The notes under the pieces are model-generated. The model was given only the letters and a program-made list of their open reading frames with translations, had not been told where the DNA came from and searched no databases. A program made the position numbers and the translations under genes. 64,000 nt of DNA from contig FPIT01000003.1 in NCBI GenBank assembly GCA_900119285.1, positions 186,001 through 250,000 of the forward strand, in the 5' to 3' direction. Below, in pieces: positions 34,199-43,722 of this stretch. Origin of the DNA: Prevotellaceae bacterium HUN156. Lineage in GTDB: Bacteria; Bacteroidota; Bacteroidia; Bacteroidales; Bacteroidaceae. Every line of letters begins with the position of its first letter. Position 1 is the stretch's first letter.

Positions 34199-36145
34199 AT
34201 GAGAAAACCTTTTCTACTCCTCTTTTTGTTAGTTGGCTGTTGTATGGCTAATGCCAAAATACAATTGCCTCAGTTGTTTCAGTCTGGTATGGTTGTTCAG
34301 CGTGGAAAACCGATTCCCGTATGGGGAAAGGCTGATCCACAAGAACAAATTGTTATCCGTTGGCAGAAAAAACAGTATACCACAACAGCCGATGAACAGG
34401 GTAAATGGCGTATTGACCTCCCCAAGACAAAGGCTGGTGGCCCCTATACGCTTACTATTGGAGAGCATGAACTAACCGATGTTTTGGTGGGTGATGTATG
34501 GCTTTGCTCTGGACAGTCGAATATTGACGTTCATATAGAGCGTGTATATCCGCAATATGTCGATGAAATCGACCATTTTGATAACAATCAGATTCGTCTG
34601 TTCCGTGTGAGAAATGCCACAAACACTTCTGGCGTTCAAGACGATATCATGCCTACAGCATGGAAACCACTGACTAAGGAGAATGCTTGGTCTTTCTCTG
34701 CTTTAGGAACTTTCTTGGGCATTCGCATGTTTGAGAAAACACACGTTCCACAAGGTGTCATCGTCAACAGCTGGGGTGGCACACCTATTGAGGCTTGGCT
34801 TTCAGCAGACAGTTTGGCTAAAGATAATCCACAGCTTCTGCAAAAGACTCGTCTCTATGATAATAAGGATTATGTGGCAGCACAGATGCGTGCCAACAAT
34901 TCGGCAGACCGCCAATGGAATCAAATGCTTGACGAACAGGATCCTGGCATCGCCAATCACTATACAGCACTTGATTGTGACGATGCTTCTTGGAACACTA
35001 TCGACCAGAATAATTGGGGATGGCGTGGAACAGGTAGCACTTGGTTGCGTCAGCATATCCAGATAGACAAAGCACATGCCGGACAGCCTGCTCGTCTTCT
35101 GTTGGGAACATTGTTTGATGCAGATATTACCTATGTCAATGGTCAACAGGTAGGACGCACCTACTATCAGTATCCTCCTCGTCGCTATGACATTCCTGAA
35201 GGTGTGCTTCGCGAAGGTGACAACGTCATCACCATTCGCTTTATTAATAAATATGGTATGGCACACTTCATACCAGAAAAGCCCTACATGCTTTGTTTCG
35301 GTGCAGACCGATTCAGTCAAAACCCCATGCCAAAGGATGTTATCGCTTTGAGCAACAAGTGGCTGCATCATGCTGGTGCCGAGATGCCTTCATGCCCAAG
35401 TGGTGATGTGTCTTTACAGAATCTTCCTACCACCCTTTATAATGCCGTACTCTATCCTTTGGCACCCTATGCCTTGAGTGGTATCGTATGGTATCAGGGA
35501 GAGTCGAACACAGGCAACCCTGCTCCTTATGCTGGCTATCTGAAGAAACTCATTGGTGGATGGCGCTCACTATGGCAGGAACCAACATTGCCTTTCTGTG
35601 TTGTACAGTTGGCAAATTATGATGGCAGACAGCAGACTGCTTATCCTCGTCCCATCACTCCTCAGTTAACTCCTACGAATAGTGGTTGGGCACAACTGCG
35701 TGAGATTCAGCGCCAAGCAACTCTTGGTGATCAGTATGCAGAGACCGCTTGCCTGATAGACCTCGGTGAAACGGTGGATATCCATCCTCTTCGTAAGAAG
35801 GAAGCTGCCGAGCGTGTGGCACTTTGTATGGACCGTCTGGTTTATGGCAAGACTGTAGCATTATCTCCTCAGCCTGTAGGTTCTCGTGTTGAGGATGCTC
35901 AGGTAGCAGTTATCTTCGACCAGCCTATGCGTGAAGGTGTTGCCTATGAAGTAGAGGTAGCAGGAGCCGACAAGCATTTCGTGAATGTTGAGGCTACTGT
36001 CAAAGGTGCCGAGGTGCTGTTCCAATCACCCATCGCACAACCCGTTTGGGTGCGCTATGCTTGGAAAGACGATCCTACTCGCGCCAATATTTATAATAAG
36101 AAAGGTATGCCCGCTATGCCATTCGAATACGAGCTTACCCGTTAG
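34199..36145 (+). CDS. xynE: Secreted acetylesterase, sialate O-acetylesterase-like (SASA)
   Basis: 648 residues, signal peptide about 1-19. It is an SGNH/SASA-type esterase split by an inserted beta-sandwich: block I SGQSN with nucleophile S107, block III WYQGESN (about 430) and the terminal DIHP with catalytic Asp and His (about 520-525). The insertion (about 255-365) is a galactose-binding-like jelly roll. Although the family is named for sialate, the neighbouring divergent xylan operon makes acetyl-xylan or xylo-oligosaccharide deacetylation more likely; a comparable gene is called xynE in rumen Prevotella, as I recall. Confidence 0.85.
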   Translation: MRKPFLLLFLLVGCCMANAKIQLPQLFQSGMVVQRGKPIPVWGKADPQEQIVIRWQKKQYTTTADEQGKWRIDLPKTKAGGPYTLTIGEHELTDVLVGDVWLCSGQSNIDVHIERVYPQYVDEIDHFDNNQIRLFRVRNATNTSGVQDDIMPTAWKPLTKENAWSFSALGTFLGIRMFEKTHVPQGVIVNSWGGTPIEAWLSADSLAKDNPQLLQKTRLYDNKDYVAAQMRANNSADRQWNQMLDEQDPGIANHYTALDCDDASWNTIDQNNWGWRGTGSTWLRQHIQIDKAHAGQPARLLLGTLFDADITYVNGQQVGRTYYQYPPRRYDIPEGVLREGDNVITIRFINKYGMAHFIPEKPYMLCFGADRFSQNPMPKDVIALSNKWLHHAGAEMPSCPSGDVSLQNLPTTLYNAVLYPLAPYALSGIVWYQGESNTGNPAPYAGYLKKLIGGWRSLWQEPTLPFCVVQLANYDGRQQTAYPRPITPQLTPTNSGWAQLREIQRQATLGDQYAETACLIDLGETVDIHPLRKKEAAERVALCMDRLVYGKTVALSPQPVGSRVEDAQVAVIFDQPMREGVAYEVEVAGADKHFVNVEATVKGAEVLFQSPIAQPVWVRYAWKDDPTRANIYNKKGMPAMPFEYELTR

Positions 36146-36157
36146 TTCTCTGAGGCG

Positions 36158-37468
36158 ATGGAGCAACTATTGCATTATTGCTGGAAACACAAGATGTGGC
36201 CATTGGAGGGATTACAAACCACCGATGGACGGGAAGTTGCTGTCGTGGATCCAGGATTGCACAACCATAATAGCGGACCGGATTTCTTTAATGCAAAAGT
36301 AAAGATTGGCGGAACCATGTGGGTGGGCAATGTAGAGATACATGATAAATCCAGCGATTGGTATCTACATGGCCATGAACAAGATACACATTATAATAAT
36401 GTAGTATTGCATGTGGTTGGTGTTGCTGATCGTGAGGTACAAACACAAGCAGGCGATTTCGTTCCACAGATGATTCTGACTATCCCCGCTTCAGTCCATG
36501 ATAACTACGAAGAACTGTTGCGTACCGATGCCTATCCTCCATGCTATCGCATCATACCAGAACTGACGCGCCTAACTGTCCACTCATGGATGGCTGCGCT
36601 GCAGACTGAACGCTTGGAGCAAAAGACTATAGCTATCCAGCAACGAGTGAAAGAAGCTGGAGGCTCTTGGGAGGATGCTTACTTCCAGACTTTGGCACGC
36701 AACTATGGGTTTGGCATCAATGGTGATGCCTTTGAAGAGTGGGCGCGCCATATCCCTTTGCAGGCTGTAGGAAAGCATCGCGATGACTTGTTCCAAATAG
36801 AGGCAATATTTATGGGACAGGCAGGGCTCTTAGAGCCAGAAACCATCCCTGAACAATACAGAGAGAATGCGCTCAAAGAGGACTACTTCACCAAACTGCG
36901 TAATGAATACCTGTATTTGGCACATAAGTTCTCGTTGAAGCCGATGGATGCTTCGTTATGGCGTTTCCTCAGATTGCGCCCCCAGAACTTTCCGCATATC
37001 CGCATCTCTCAGTTGGCCAACCTGTATTATGAGCGACAAGCAGGATTATCAGTTTTGCTCGATAGTCAAGACGTGGTGGCCTTGTCTTCGTTGCTGCGTA
37101 CTCAGGTGACACCCTACTGGGAAACCCACTATACTTTCGGCTCTGAGAGTATTCGAAATGCCAAACATCTCTCTCCTTTCTCTATCAACTTGCTACTCAT
37201 CAATACTTGCGTTCCCATACTCTTTGCCTATGGGCGTCATGCCATGAGAGAAGATCTATGTGATCGTGCCTTTGATATTTTGGAGCAATTGAAAGCAGAG
37301 AATAATCATATCATTCGAATGTGGAAGGAGTGTGGACTGCCTGTAGAAACTGCAGGAGATTCGCAGGCACTTATTCAACTCAAGCGCGAATATTGTGAAA
37401 AGAGGGAATGCCTGCGCTGTCGTATTGGATATGAGTATTTAAAGCGTAATAATGATAAAACAATATAA
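36158..37468 (+). CDS. DUF2851 family protein
   Basis: 436-residue soluble protein typical of Bacteroidota. The N-terminal part (about 1-110) has GLQTTDGREVAVVDPGLHNHNSGPDF and NVEIHDKSSDWYLHGH, with many conserved His and Asp residues that look like a metal-dependent nuclease-type core; the C-terminal part ends in a Cys pair region (CEKRECLRCRIG). No biochemical function is known to me. It starts a plus-strand run of six genes, 12 bp after the esterase stop. Confidence 0.85.
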   Translation: MEQLLHYCWKHKMWPLEGLQTTDGREVAVVDPGLHNHNSGPDFFNAKVKIGGTMWVGNVEIHDKSSDWYLHGHEQDTHYNNVVLHVVGVADREVQTQAGDFVPQMILTIPASVHDNYEELLRTDAYPPCYRIIPELTRLTVHSWMAALQTERLEQKTIAIQQRVKEAGGSWEDAYFQTLARNYGFGINGDAFEEWARHIPLQAVGKHRDDLFQIEAIFMGQAGLLEPETIPEQYRENALKEDYFTKLRNEYLYLAHKFSLKPMDASLWRFLRLRPQNFPHIRISQLANLYYERQAGLSVLLDSQDVVALSSLLRTQVTPYWETHYTFGSESIRNAKHLSPFSINLLLINTCVPILFAYGRHAMREDLCDRAFDILEQLKAENNHIIRMWKECGLPVETAGDSQALIQLKREYCEKRECLRCRIGYEYLKRNNDKTI

Positions 37469-37470
37469 TT

Positions 37471-37872
37471 ATGAGCAATTACATCTTTGAGACACGCATG
37501 GAGGTTCGTGACTACGAGTGCGACATCGAGGGCATTGTTAATAATGCCAACTATCTGCATTATACAGAGCATACCCGTCACCTCTTCCTCAAGCACTGCG
37601 GACTGAGTTTTGCTGAGATGCATGAGAAGGGCGTTGATGCTGTGGTAGCTCGTATGAATCTGCAGTATAAGACTCCCTTGCGCTGTGACGATGAGTTCAT
37701 CTCTCGTCTATGGTTGGAGAAGCAGGGCATCAAATACATCTTCCATCAGGATATCTTCCGCGCTTCCGACGAGGCGCTCTGCTTCCGTGGCGACATCACT
37801 CTAGTATGTCTGGTTAATGGCCGCCTGTCAGGTAGCGAGGACTATGACCGTGCTTTCGCACCCTATTTATAA
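37471..37872 (+). CDS. Acyl-CoA thioesterase, hot-dog fold (YbgC/FadM-like)
   Basis: 133 residues, the usual single hot-dog length. It has the 4-hydroxybenzoyl-CoA thioesterase signature in DYECDIEGIVNNANYLHYTEHTR, with the family Asp (here in the DIEGIVNNANY stretch). Hydrolyses acyl-CoA or acyl-ACP thioesters. It begins 3 bp after DUF2851 and ends 1 bp before the HAD gene start. Confidence 0.9.
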   Translation: MSNYIFETRMEVRDYECDIEGIVNNANYLHYTEHTRHLFLKHCGLSFAEMHEKGVDAVVARMNLQYKTPLRCDDEFISRLWLEKQGIKYIFHQDIFRASDEALCFRGDITLVCLVNGRLSGSEDYDRAFAPYL

Positions 37873-37873
37873 A

Positions 37874-38551
37874 ATGATAGAACAAGAAAGAATAAGTAAT
37901 AAGAAATTCGAGACCATCATTTTCGACCTTGATGGTACACTGCTAGATACGCTGGGCGATTTGGCGGCATCCGTCAATTATGCCCTGAAGGCTCACGACA
38001 TGCCCACACATTCTATAGATAATGTTCGTCGATTTGTGGGTAATGGCGTACGACTGCTGATGGAACGTGCTGTACCCGATGGTGCGAAGAATCCAAAGTT
38101 TGAGGAAGCCTTTGCCACCTTCCGTCAGCATTATATGGAACATTCATTAGATACGACACGTCCTTACGATGGCATCATGGATATGTTGCAAACCCTTCGT
38201 GGTCGTGGCTATCATACTGCTGTGGTCAGCAATAAGTTCTATGCTGCCACGCAGGAGCTTTGTCGCCACTTCTTTGCTGATACGATAGAGGTGGCTATTG
38301 GTGAACATGAGGCAGAAGGTATTCGTAAGAAGCCTGCTCCCGATACTGTCAATGAAGCCTTGCGACAATTAGGTGTAAGCCGTGAAAGAGCTGTATATGT
38401 AGGCGACAGCGATGTAGATATCGCCACTGCAAAGGCAAGCGGTATGCCATGCATCAGTGTTCTGTGGGGCTTCCGCAATCGCCAGTTTCTTATTGAACAT
38501 GGAGGCACCACCTTTATCCATCATCCCAGCGAGTTACTTAACTTGATATGA
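37874..38551 (+). CDS. HAD hydrolase, phosphoglycolate-phosphatase-like
   Basis: 225 residues from the ATG at 37874. An upstream in-frame start at 37817 lies inside the thioesterase gene and adds no conserved sequence. HAD motifs: I IIFDLDGTLLDT with D18 and D20; II VVSNKF; III K in RKKPAPD; IV VYVGDSDVDIATAKASG. A C1 cap helical domain lies between motifs I and II. This is the Gph type, but substrate range in this family is wide. Its stop overlaps the dprA ATG (ATGA). Confidence 0.9.
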   Translation: MIEQERISNKKFETIIFDLDGTLLDTLGDLAASVNYALKAHDMPTHSIDNVRRFVGNGVRLLMERAVPDGAKNPKFEEAFATFRQHYMEHSLDTTRPYDGIMDMLQTLRGRGYHTAVVSNKFYAATQELCRHFFADTIEVAIGEHEAEGIRKKPAPDTVNEALRQLGVSRERAVYVGDSDVDIATAKASGMPCISVLWGFRNRQFLIEHGGTTFIHHPSELLNLI

Positions 38552-39666
38552 TATCACAAGAAGAGATATACTATACTGTAGCGTTGACGCGCATGACGGG
38601 CTTCAACTTCCAGACGGCACTACTGCTTTATCAGAAGTTGGGCAGCGGACAAGCTGTCTATGAGCATCGCAACGAGATTGGCGATGTGCTGCCTGAGTGC
38701 ACTCCACGACTACGGGAATCCATGAAGCATTGGGACGAAGCCCTCAAGCGTGCTGCTGCAGAGATGGAGTTTATGGAGAAAGGAGGAATCAAGCCACTCT
38801 GCATGAATGATGCCGACTATCCTCAGCGCTTGCGAGAATGTGCCGATGCTCCTCTCGTACTTTATTATAAAGGCTCAGCTGATCTCAACCAGCAATATGT
38901 TATTGACATCATCGGAACACGACGCTGTACCACTTATGGTCAGGATATCATTGCCCGCTTTGTTAGTGACCTTCGCCAACTCTGTCCGAATGTACTGATA
39001 GTTAGTGGATTAGCGTATGGTATTGATATCTGTGCTCATCGCAATGCTCTTCAACAAGGATATGAAACAGTAGGCGTATTGGCCCATGGGTTAGACAAGA
39101 TATATCCTTATGCTCATCGTGGTACCGCCATAGAGATGCTGAAGCAGGGTGGACTGCTCACAGAGTTTATGTCGCAGACCAATGCCGATAAGCCCAATTT
39201 CGTGCGTCGCAATCGTATTGTGGCAGGTATGAGCGATGCAACTATCTTAATAGAGAGTGCAGCCAAGGGTGGGGGACTCATCACTTGTGATATCGCTCGC
39301 AACTACGATCGTGATGTCTATGCTTTCCCTGGTGCAGTGAATATGCCTTTCAGCGAGGGTTGCAACAATATGATCCGCAATAATACGGCAGCTCTTATCA
39401 CTTCTGCTGAAGACTTTGTTGAGGCGATGGGATGGAAGTTGCAGGATGCGAAGCCTGAGGCTGTAGAGCGACAGTTATTCCCAGAACTGACTGCCGATGA
39501 ACAGCGCATCGTTCAGCTCTTGCAACAGACTAACGACTTACAATTAAATATCATCAGTGTGCGCACCAATATTCCCATCGGACAATTGACAGCCATGCTC
39601 TTCTCTTTAGAGATGAAGGGCGTTGTCAAACCTTTGGCGGGAGGCACCTATCATCTTATATTTTAA
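38548..39666 (+). CDS. dprA: DNA-processing protein DprA
   Basis: 372 residues. It has an N-terminal helical/SAM-like part, a central Rossmann DprA/Smf domain (about 75-290) with IIGTRRCTTYG, SGLAYGID, and VGVLAHGLDKIYPYAHR, and a C-terminal winged-helix domain (about 310-372). It loads RecA on incoming single-stranded DNA during transformation. Translationally coupled to the HAD gene by a 4-bp overlap. Confidence 0.95.
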   Translation: MISQEEIYYTVALTRMTGFNFQTALLLYQKLGSGQAVYEHRNEIGDVLPECTPRLRESMKHWDEALKRAAAEMEFMEKGGIKPLCMNDADYPQRLRECADAPLVLYYKGSADLNQQYVIDIIGTRRCTTYGQDIIARFVSDLRQLCPNVLIVSGLAYGIDICAHRNALQQGYETVGVLAHGLDKIYPYAHRGTAIEMLKQGGLLTEFMSQTNADKPNFVRRNRIVAGMSDATILIESAAKGGGLITCDIARNYDRDVYAFPGAVNMPFSEGCNNMIRNNTAALITSAEDFVEAMGWKLQDAKPEAVERQLFPELTADEQRIVQLLQQTNDLQLNIISVRTNIPIGQLTAMLFSLEMKGVVKPLAGGTYHLIF

Positions 39667-39669
39667 GCT

Positions 39670-40335
39670 ATGAATGTACAGATAGAATCCGCATGGAAAG
39701 AACACCTGCACGAGGAGTTTGAGAAGCCGTATTTCCAGCAGTTGACGGGAGCAGTCCGACAAGAATATCAAGTTGGAACATGCTATCCGCCAGGTAAGCT
39801 CATCTTCAATGCCTTTAACCTGTGTCCTTTCAATCAGGTAAAGGTAGTCATCATCGGACAAGATCCTTATCATGAGCCCGGACAAGCTCATGGTCTTAGC
39901 TTCTCCGTACAAGACGGTATTGCCTTTCCTCCTTCGTTGCAGAATATCTTCAAGGAGATACGCGATGATTTAGGTGTGGAGATTCCCACGAGTGGTAACT
40001 TGACGCGCTGGGCAGAACAGGGAGTATTATTGCTCAACGCCACATTGACTGTTCGTGCTCACCAAGCCAATAGCCATGCCTCGTTGGGATGGCAGACGTT
40101 TACTGATGCAGCTATCCGTGCGTTAGCTACAGAGCGCCAACATCTGGTATATATGTTATGGGGAGGATATGCCCGTTCAAAGGCATATATGATAGACAAG
40201 CAGAAGAACCTTGTCTTAGAGTCCGTACACCCCTCTCCCCTGAGCGCTAATCGTGGTGGCTGGTTTGGTCAGCACCAATTCTCTCGTTGCAATACCTATT
40301 TGCAGGAAAATGGTATAGCTCCTATTCAATGGTAA
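39670..40335 (+). CDS. ung: Uracil-DNA glycosylase
   Basis: 221-residue family-1 UDG that removes uracil from DNA. The water-activating loop is GQDPYHEPGQAHGLSFSV (about 69-86, catalytic Asp in GQDPYH), and the DNA-intercalating motif is HPSPLSANRGG (about 192-202). Starts 3 bp after dprA. Confidence 0.97.
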   Translation: MNVQIESAWKEHLHEEFEKPYFQQLTGAVRQEYQVGTCYPPGKLIFNAFNLCPFNQVKVVIIGQDPYHEPGQAHGLSFSVQDGIAFPPSLQNIFKEIRDDLGVEIPTSGNLTRWAEQGVLLLNATLTVRAHQANSHASLGWQTFTDAAIRALATERQHLVYMLWGGYARSKAYMIDKQKNLVLESVHPSPLSANRGGWFGQHQFSRCNTYLQENGIAPIQW

Positions 40336-40347
40336 ATCGTACTTTGT

Positions 40348-40368
40348 AATTCTTAATTCGTAATTCTA
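40348..40368. repeat. Heptamer tandem repeat before the DUF3109 gene
   Basis: Three 7-bp units (AATTCTT, AATTCGT, AATTCTA) that run directly into the ATG at 40368. Confidence 0.6.
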
Positions 40369-40952
40369 TGAACATTCCTCCTATTATGGAAGTTGGTGGT
40401 ATACTGATTTCCTCCGAGATATTAACAGAGCGTTTCTGCTGTGACTATGAGAAATGCAAAGGTATCTGCTGTGTAGAAGGCGATGCTGGTGCACCCGTAA
40501 CTCAAGACGAGATAGCAGGCATTGAGGATGCTCTTGATACTGTTTGGGGCGACCTCTCAGCCTCAGCACAGAGTGTTATCGACAAGCAAGGTGTAGCCTA
40601 TGCCGACAAGGATGGCGACTTGGTGACAAGCATTGTCAGAGGTCGCGACTGTGTATTTACCTGTTATGATGGCGACAACTGCCTGTGTGCTTTGGAACGA
40701 GCCTACCGCAATGGAAAGACAGGCTTCTGCAAACCTATCAGTTGCGCCTTGTATCCTATCCGTGAAAAGAACTTCGGCAATGGCTTAATAGGTTTGAATT
40801 ATCATCGTTGGGCAGTGTGCAAGGATGCTGTTATCAAAGGTAAAGAACTGGATATTCCTGTCTATCAATTCCTCAAGGAGCCTCTCATTCGTCGCTTTGG
40901 TGCCGAGTGGTATAACGAACTCTGTGAGGTCGCTACATCCTTAGGGTTGTGA
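40368..40952 (+). CDS. DUF3109 family cysteine-rich protein
   Basis: 194 residues with a YkgJ-type cysteine cluster: FCCDYEKCKGICC near residue 25, then CVFTCYDGDNCLCA and FCKPISCALYPIR in the middle. The pattern suggests a bound zinc ion or Fe-S cluster. Common in Bacteroidota; role unknown. Closes the DUF2851-thioesterase-HAD-dprA-ung run, 32 bp after ung. Confidence 0.88.
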   Translation: MNIPPIMEVGGILISSEILTERFCCDYEKCKGICCVEGDAGAPVTQDEIAGIEDALDTVWGDLSASAQSVIDKQGVAYADKDGDLVTSIVRGRDCVFTCYDGDNCLCALERAYRNGKTGFCKPISCALYPIREKNFGNGLIGLNYHRWAVCKDAVIKGKELDIPVYQFLKEPLIRRFGAEWYNELCEVATSLGL

Positions 40953-40992
40953 AAAAATCCCGTTTTTATTTTTATTTTTCTCACTAATTTTG

Positions 40993-41000
40993 TACCTTTG
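40993..41000 (+). promoter_or_regulatory. -7 box of folP (TACCTTTG)
   Basis: TACCTTTG ends 8 nt before the folP ATG, after a T-rich stretch; the transcript would be nearly leaderless. Confidence 0.7.
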
Positions 41001-41008
41001 TAGCTGCT

Positions 41009-41833
41009 ATGGAATATACATTAAATTGCAACGGAAAGTTGCTAAACCTGAAAGAGCCGCAGGTGATGGGTATTCTCAATGCTACACCAGACTCTTTCTA
41101 TGCTGCCAGTCGCCAGCAGACTGATAATCAGATTGCTGAACGTGTAAGACAGATTTTAGAAGAGGGTGCAAGTATTATTGATGTTGGTGGCTGCTCTACA
41201 CGCCCTGACAGCGCGCCAGCTACTGAGGAAGAAGAGATGGAACGTCTGCATAGGGCGTTGGCAATAGTACGTCGCGAGGCTCCTGATGCCATCATCTCTA
41301 TTGATACCTTCCGTCCCAATGTTGCTCGCATGACAGTTGAGGAATATGGTGCAGACATGATTAATGATGTGGGAGGCTCAGTCCTTGCCAATATATCACC
41401 CCTCACCGATCAGATGGAGATGTTCCGCATGGTGAGTCGTTTGCATGTACCCTATATCTACATGTCGCGCAAAGCGACCATGAAAGAAGTAATGCTCGAC
41501 TGTGCAGAGGTTGTAGACCAGTTGCGCTCCATGGGGCAGAACGACATTGTGCTCGATCCAGGCTTTGGCTTTGGCAAGACCATAGAAGACAACTATGCTG
41601 TGATGGGCGAGCTGGAGCGAATGGAGATGCTTCACCTGCCAGTATTGGTAGGTATCTCGCGCAAGTCAATGATTTACAAGTTGCTGCACACCAGTCAGGA
41701 GCAGGCGCTCAACTGTACTACGGCACTGAACACCATTGCACTGATGAAGGGTGCCTCTATTCTGCGAGTTCACGATGTCCGTGAAGCGGTGGAATGCGTA
41801 AAGATGGTGGCTGCGACAAAAGCGTTTTGCTAG
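41009..41833 (+). CDS. folP: Dihydropteroate synthase
   Basis: 274-residue TIM-barrel enzyme condensing p-aminobenzoate with dihydropterin pyrophosphate in folate synthesis; the sulfonamide target. Signatures: MGILNATPDSFY (about 22-33), IDVGGCSTRPDS (about 58-69), DMINDVGGS and the terminal RVHDVREA. Followed after 29 bp by cdaA. Confidence 0.97.
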   Translation: MEYTLNCNGKLLNLKEPQVMGILNATPDSFYAASRQQTDNQIAERVRQILEEGASIIDVGGCSTRPDSAPATEEEEMERLHRALAIVRREAPDAIISIDTFRPNVARMTVEEYGADMINDVGGSVLANISPLTDQMEMFRMVSRLHVPYIYMSRKATMKEVMLDCAEVVDQLRSMGQNDIVLDPGFGFGKTIEDNYAVMGELERMEMLHLPVLVGISRKSMIYKLLHTSQEQALNCTTALNTIALMKGASILRVHDVREAVECVKMVAATKAFC

Positions 41834-41862
41834 TAAAGAACAAGTAGTGAATAACGAATAGA

Positions 41863-42639
41863 ATGTTTTTCGAATTTGGAATAAAGGATATCATCGACAT
41901 TGTACTGGTAGCGTTGATGTTGTATTACGTTTACCGGTTGATGAAGGAGTCGCGTTCACTGAATGTCTTCATGGGCATTTTGGTGTTCATCGTCTTCTGG
42001 CTTGTTGTGTCACAAGTGCTGGAGATGAAGTTGCTGGGCTCTATCCTCGACAAGTTGGTGTCAGTAGGAGTTATTGCTCTTATCATTCTGTTCCAGGAAG
42101 ACATTCGCAAGTTCCTTTATAATTTGGGTGCTCATCAGCGTATCAAGGCTTTGCGCCGCCTCTTCTCCAGTGCAGACAAGACTCGCAATTCAGAAGATTT
42201 GAAGCAGGCCATTATGCCTATCGTGATGTCGTGTATGAGCATGAGTAAGAAGAAGGTTGGTGCGCTGATAGTTATCCAGCGTGCTACTCCTCTTGATGAT
42301 ATTGTGGCTACTGGCGAGCGTATTGATGCCTCTATCAGTCAACAGCTCATTGAGAATATCTTCTTTAAGAATTCTCCCTTGCATGATGGAGCCATGATTA
42401 TTGCCAATCAGCGCATCAAGGCTGCTGGTTGTATTCTTCCCGTCAGTCACAGTTTGGATATCCCCAAAGAGTTAGGCTTGCGCCATCGTGCTGCCTTGGG
42501 TATTACCCATGAGAGTGACTCTATTGCTATTGTTGTATCAGAGGAGAACGGCAGCATCTCTGTAGCTATTCGTAGCGAATTCCAGTTGCGCCTCTCTGCA
42601 GAGAAGTTAGAGAGTATTCTGACGGAAGAAATGGTATGA
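41863..42639 (+). CDS. cdaA: Diadenylate cyclase (CdaA/DacA type)
   Basis: 258 residues: three N-terminal membrane segments (about 8-24, 33-52 and 58-77), then the DAC domain with the catalytic motifs DGA (175-177) and RHRA (207-210). Makes cyclic di-AMP from two ATP. In Firmicutes cdaA is usually followed by ybbR and glmM; here folP precedes it and pta-ackA follow, and no c-di-AMP phosphodiesterase is in view. Confidence 0.95.
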   Translation: MFFEFGIKDIIDIVLVALMLYYVYRLMKESRSLNVFMGILVFIVFWLVVSQVLEMKLLGSILDKLVSVGVIALIILFQEDIRKFLYNLGAHQRIKALRRLFSSADKTRNSEDLKQAIMPIVMSCMSMSKKKVGALIVIQRATPLDDIVATGERIDASISQQLIENIFFKNSPLHDGAMIIANQRIKAAGCILPVSHSLDIPKELGLRHRAALGITHESDSIAIVVSEENGSISVAIRSEFQLRLSAEKLESILTEEMV

Positions 42640-42676
42640 AAGAATAAACATATAAATAATATTATACAAACAAACT

Positions 42677-43687
42677 ATGGATTTATTAAGTCAAATTGTG
42701 GCGCGTGCTAAAGCGAATAAGCAGCGCATTGTGCTCCCAGAAGCAGAAGAGGAGCGTACCCTTTGTGCAGCCGACCGTGTGTTGGCAGATGACCTTGCAG
42801 ATCTCATTTTGATTGGTAACCCCGACAAGGTGCATGCATTGGCTAAAGAAAAGGGATTGACACACATTGACAAAGCCACCCTGATTGACCCAGAGAACTG
42901 CGAGCGCAGCGAGGAATATGCTGAGAAGTTGGCAGAGCTCCGCAAATCAAAAGGAATGACTATTGAGGAAGCTCGTAAGTTGGTAAAGAACCCACTCTAT
43001 CTGGGTTGTATGATTATCAAGACTGAAGGTGCCGACGGACAGATTTCTGGTGCCCTCTCTACTACTGGCGACACCTTGCGTCCCGCCCTTCAGATTATCA
43101 AGTGTGCTCCAGGCATCACTTGTGTAAGTGGTGGTATGCTGCTCATCTCTAAGCAACAGCAGTATGGCGAGAATGGTGTATTGGTAGTAGGTGACGTAGC
43201 TGTTACTCCTATGCCTGATGCTGCTCAGCTCAGCCAGATTGCCGTTTGCACAGCACAGACCGCTAAGAGCGTAGCAGGTTTCGCTGATCCCCGCGTTGCC
43301 ATGCTGAGTTTCTCTACCAAGGGTTCTGCCAAACATGAGGTAGTAGATAAGGTGGTAGAGGCTACCAAGCTGGCTAAGGAGCTTGATCCCGCTCTGAAGA
43401 TTGATGGCGAGTTACAGGCTGATGCTGCTCTTGTTCCCTCAGTAGGTGCTAAGAAGGCTCCTGGTTCAGATATTGCTGGTAAGGCTAATGTACTCGTATT
43501 CCCCAACCTTGAGGTAGGTAATATCGGTTACAAGCTTGTTCAGCGCTTGGGCGATGCTATTGCCATTGGTCCTATCCTTCAGGGTATTGCCCGTCCTGTC
43601 AACGACCTCTCTCGTGGTTGCTCAGTTGAGGATATCTACTACATGGTAGCTATCACTGCTTGTCAGGCCATGGACGCAAAGAAATAA
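42677..43687 (+). CDS. pta: Phosphate acetyltransferase
   Basis: 336-residue short-form Pta converting acetyl-CoA and phosphate to acetyl phosphate. The whole length matches the PTA_PTB domain, with LPEAEEERTL at the start, ALSTTGDTLRPALQI and the C-terminal GDAIAIGPILQGIARPVNDLSRG. No N-terminal DRTGG or P-loop domain. Forms an operon with ackA 35 bp downstream for acetate production with ATP gain. Confidence 0.96.
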   Translation: MDLLSQIVARAKANKQRIVLPEAEEERTLCAADRVLADDLADLILIGNPDKVHALAKEKGLTHIDKATLIDPENCERSEEYAEKLAELRKSKGMTIEEARKLVKNPLYLGCMIIKTEGADGQISGALSTTGDTLRPALQIIKCAPGITCVSGGMLLISKQQQYGENGVLVVGDVAVTPMPDAAQLSQIAVCTAQTAKSVAGFADPRVAMLSFSTKGSAKHEVVDKVVEATKLAKELDPALKIDGELQADAALVPSVGAKKAPGSDIAGKANVLVFPNLEVGNIGYKLVQRLGDAIAIGPILQGIARPVNDLSRGCSVEDIYYMVAITACQAMDAKK

Positions 43688-43722
43688 AAGGAAAAGAAAT
43701 AAAAAGGTAAAATAATAAAGAT

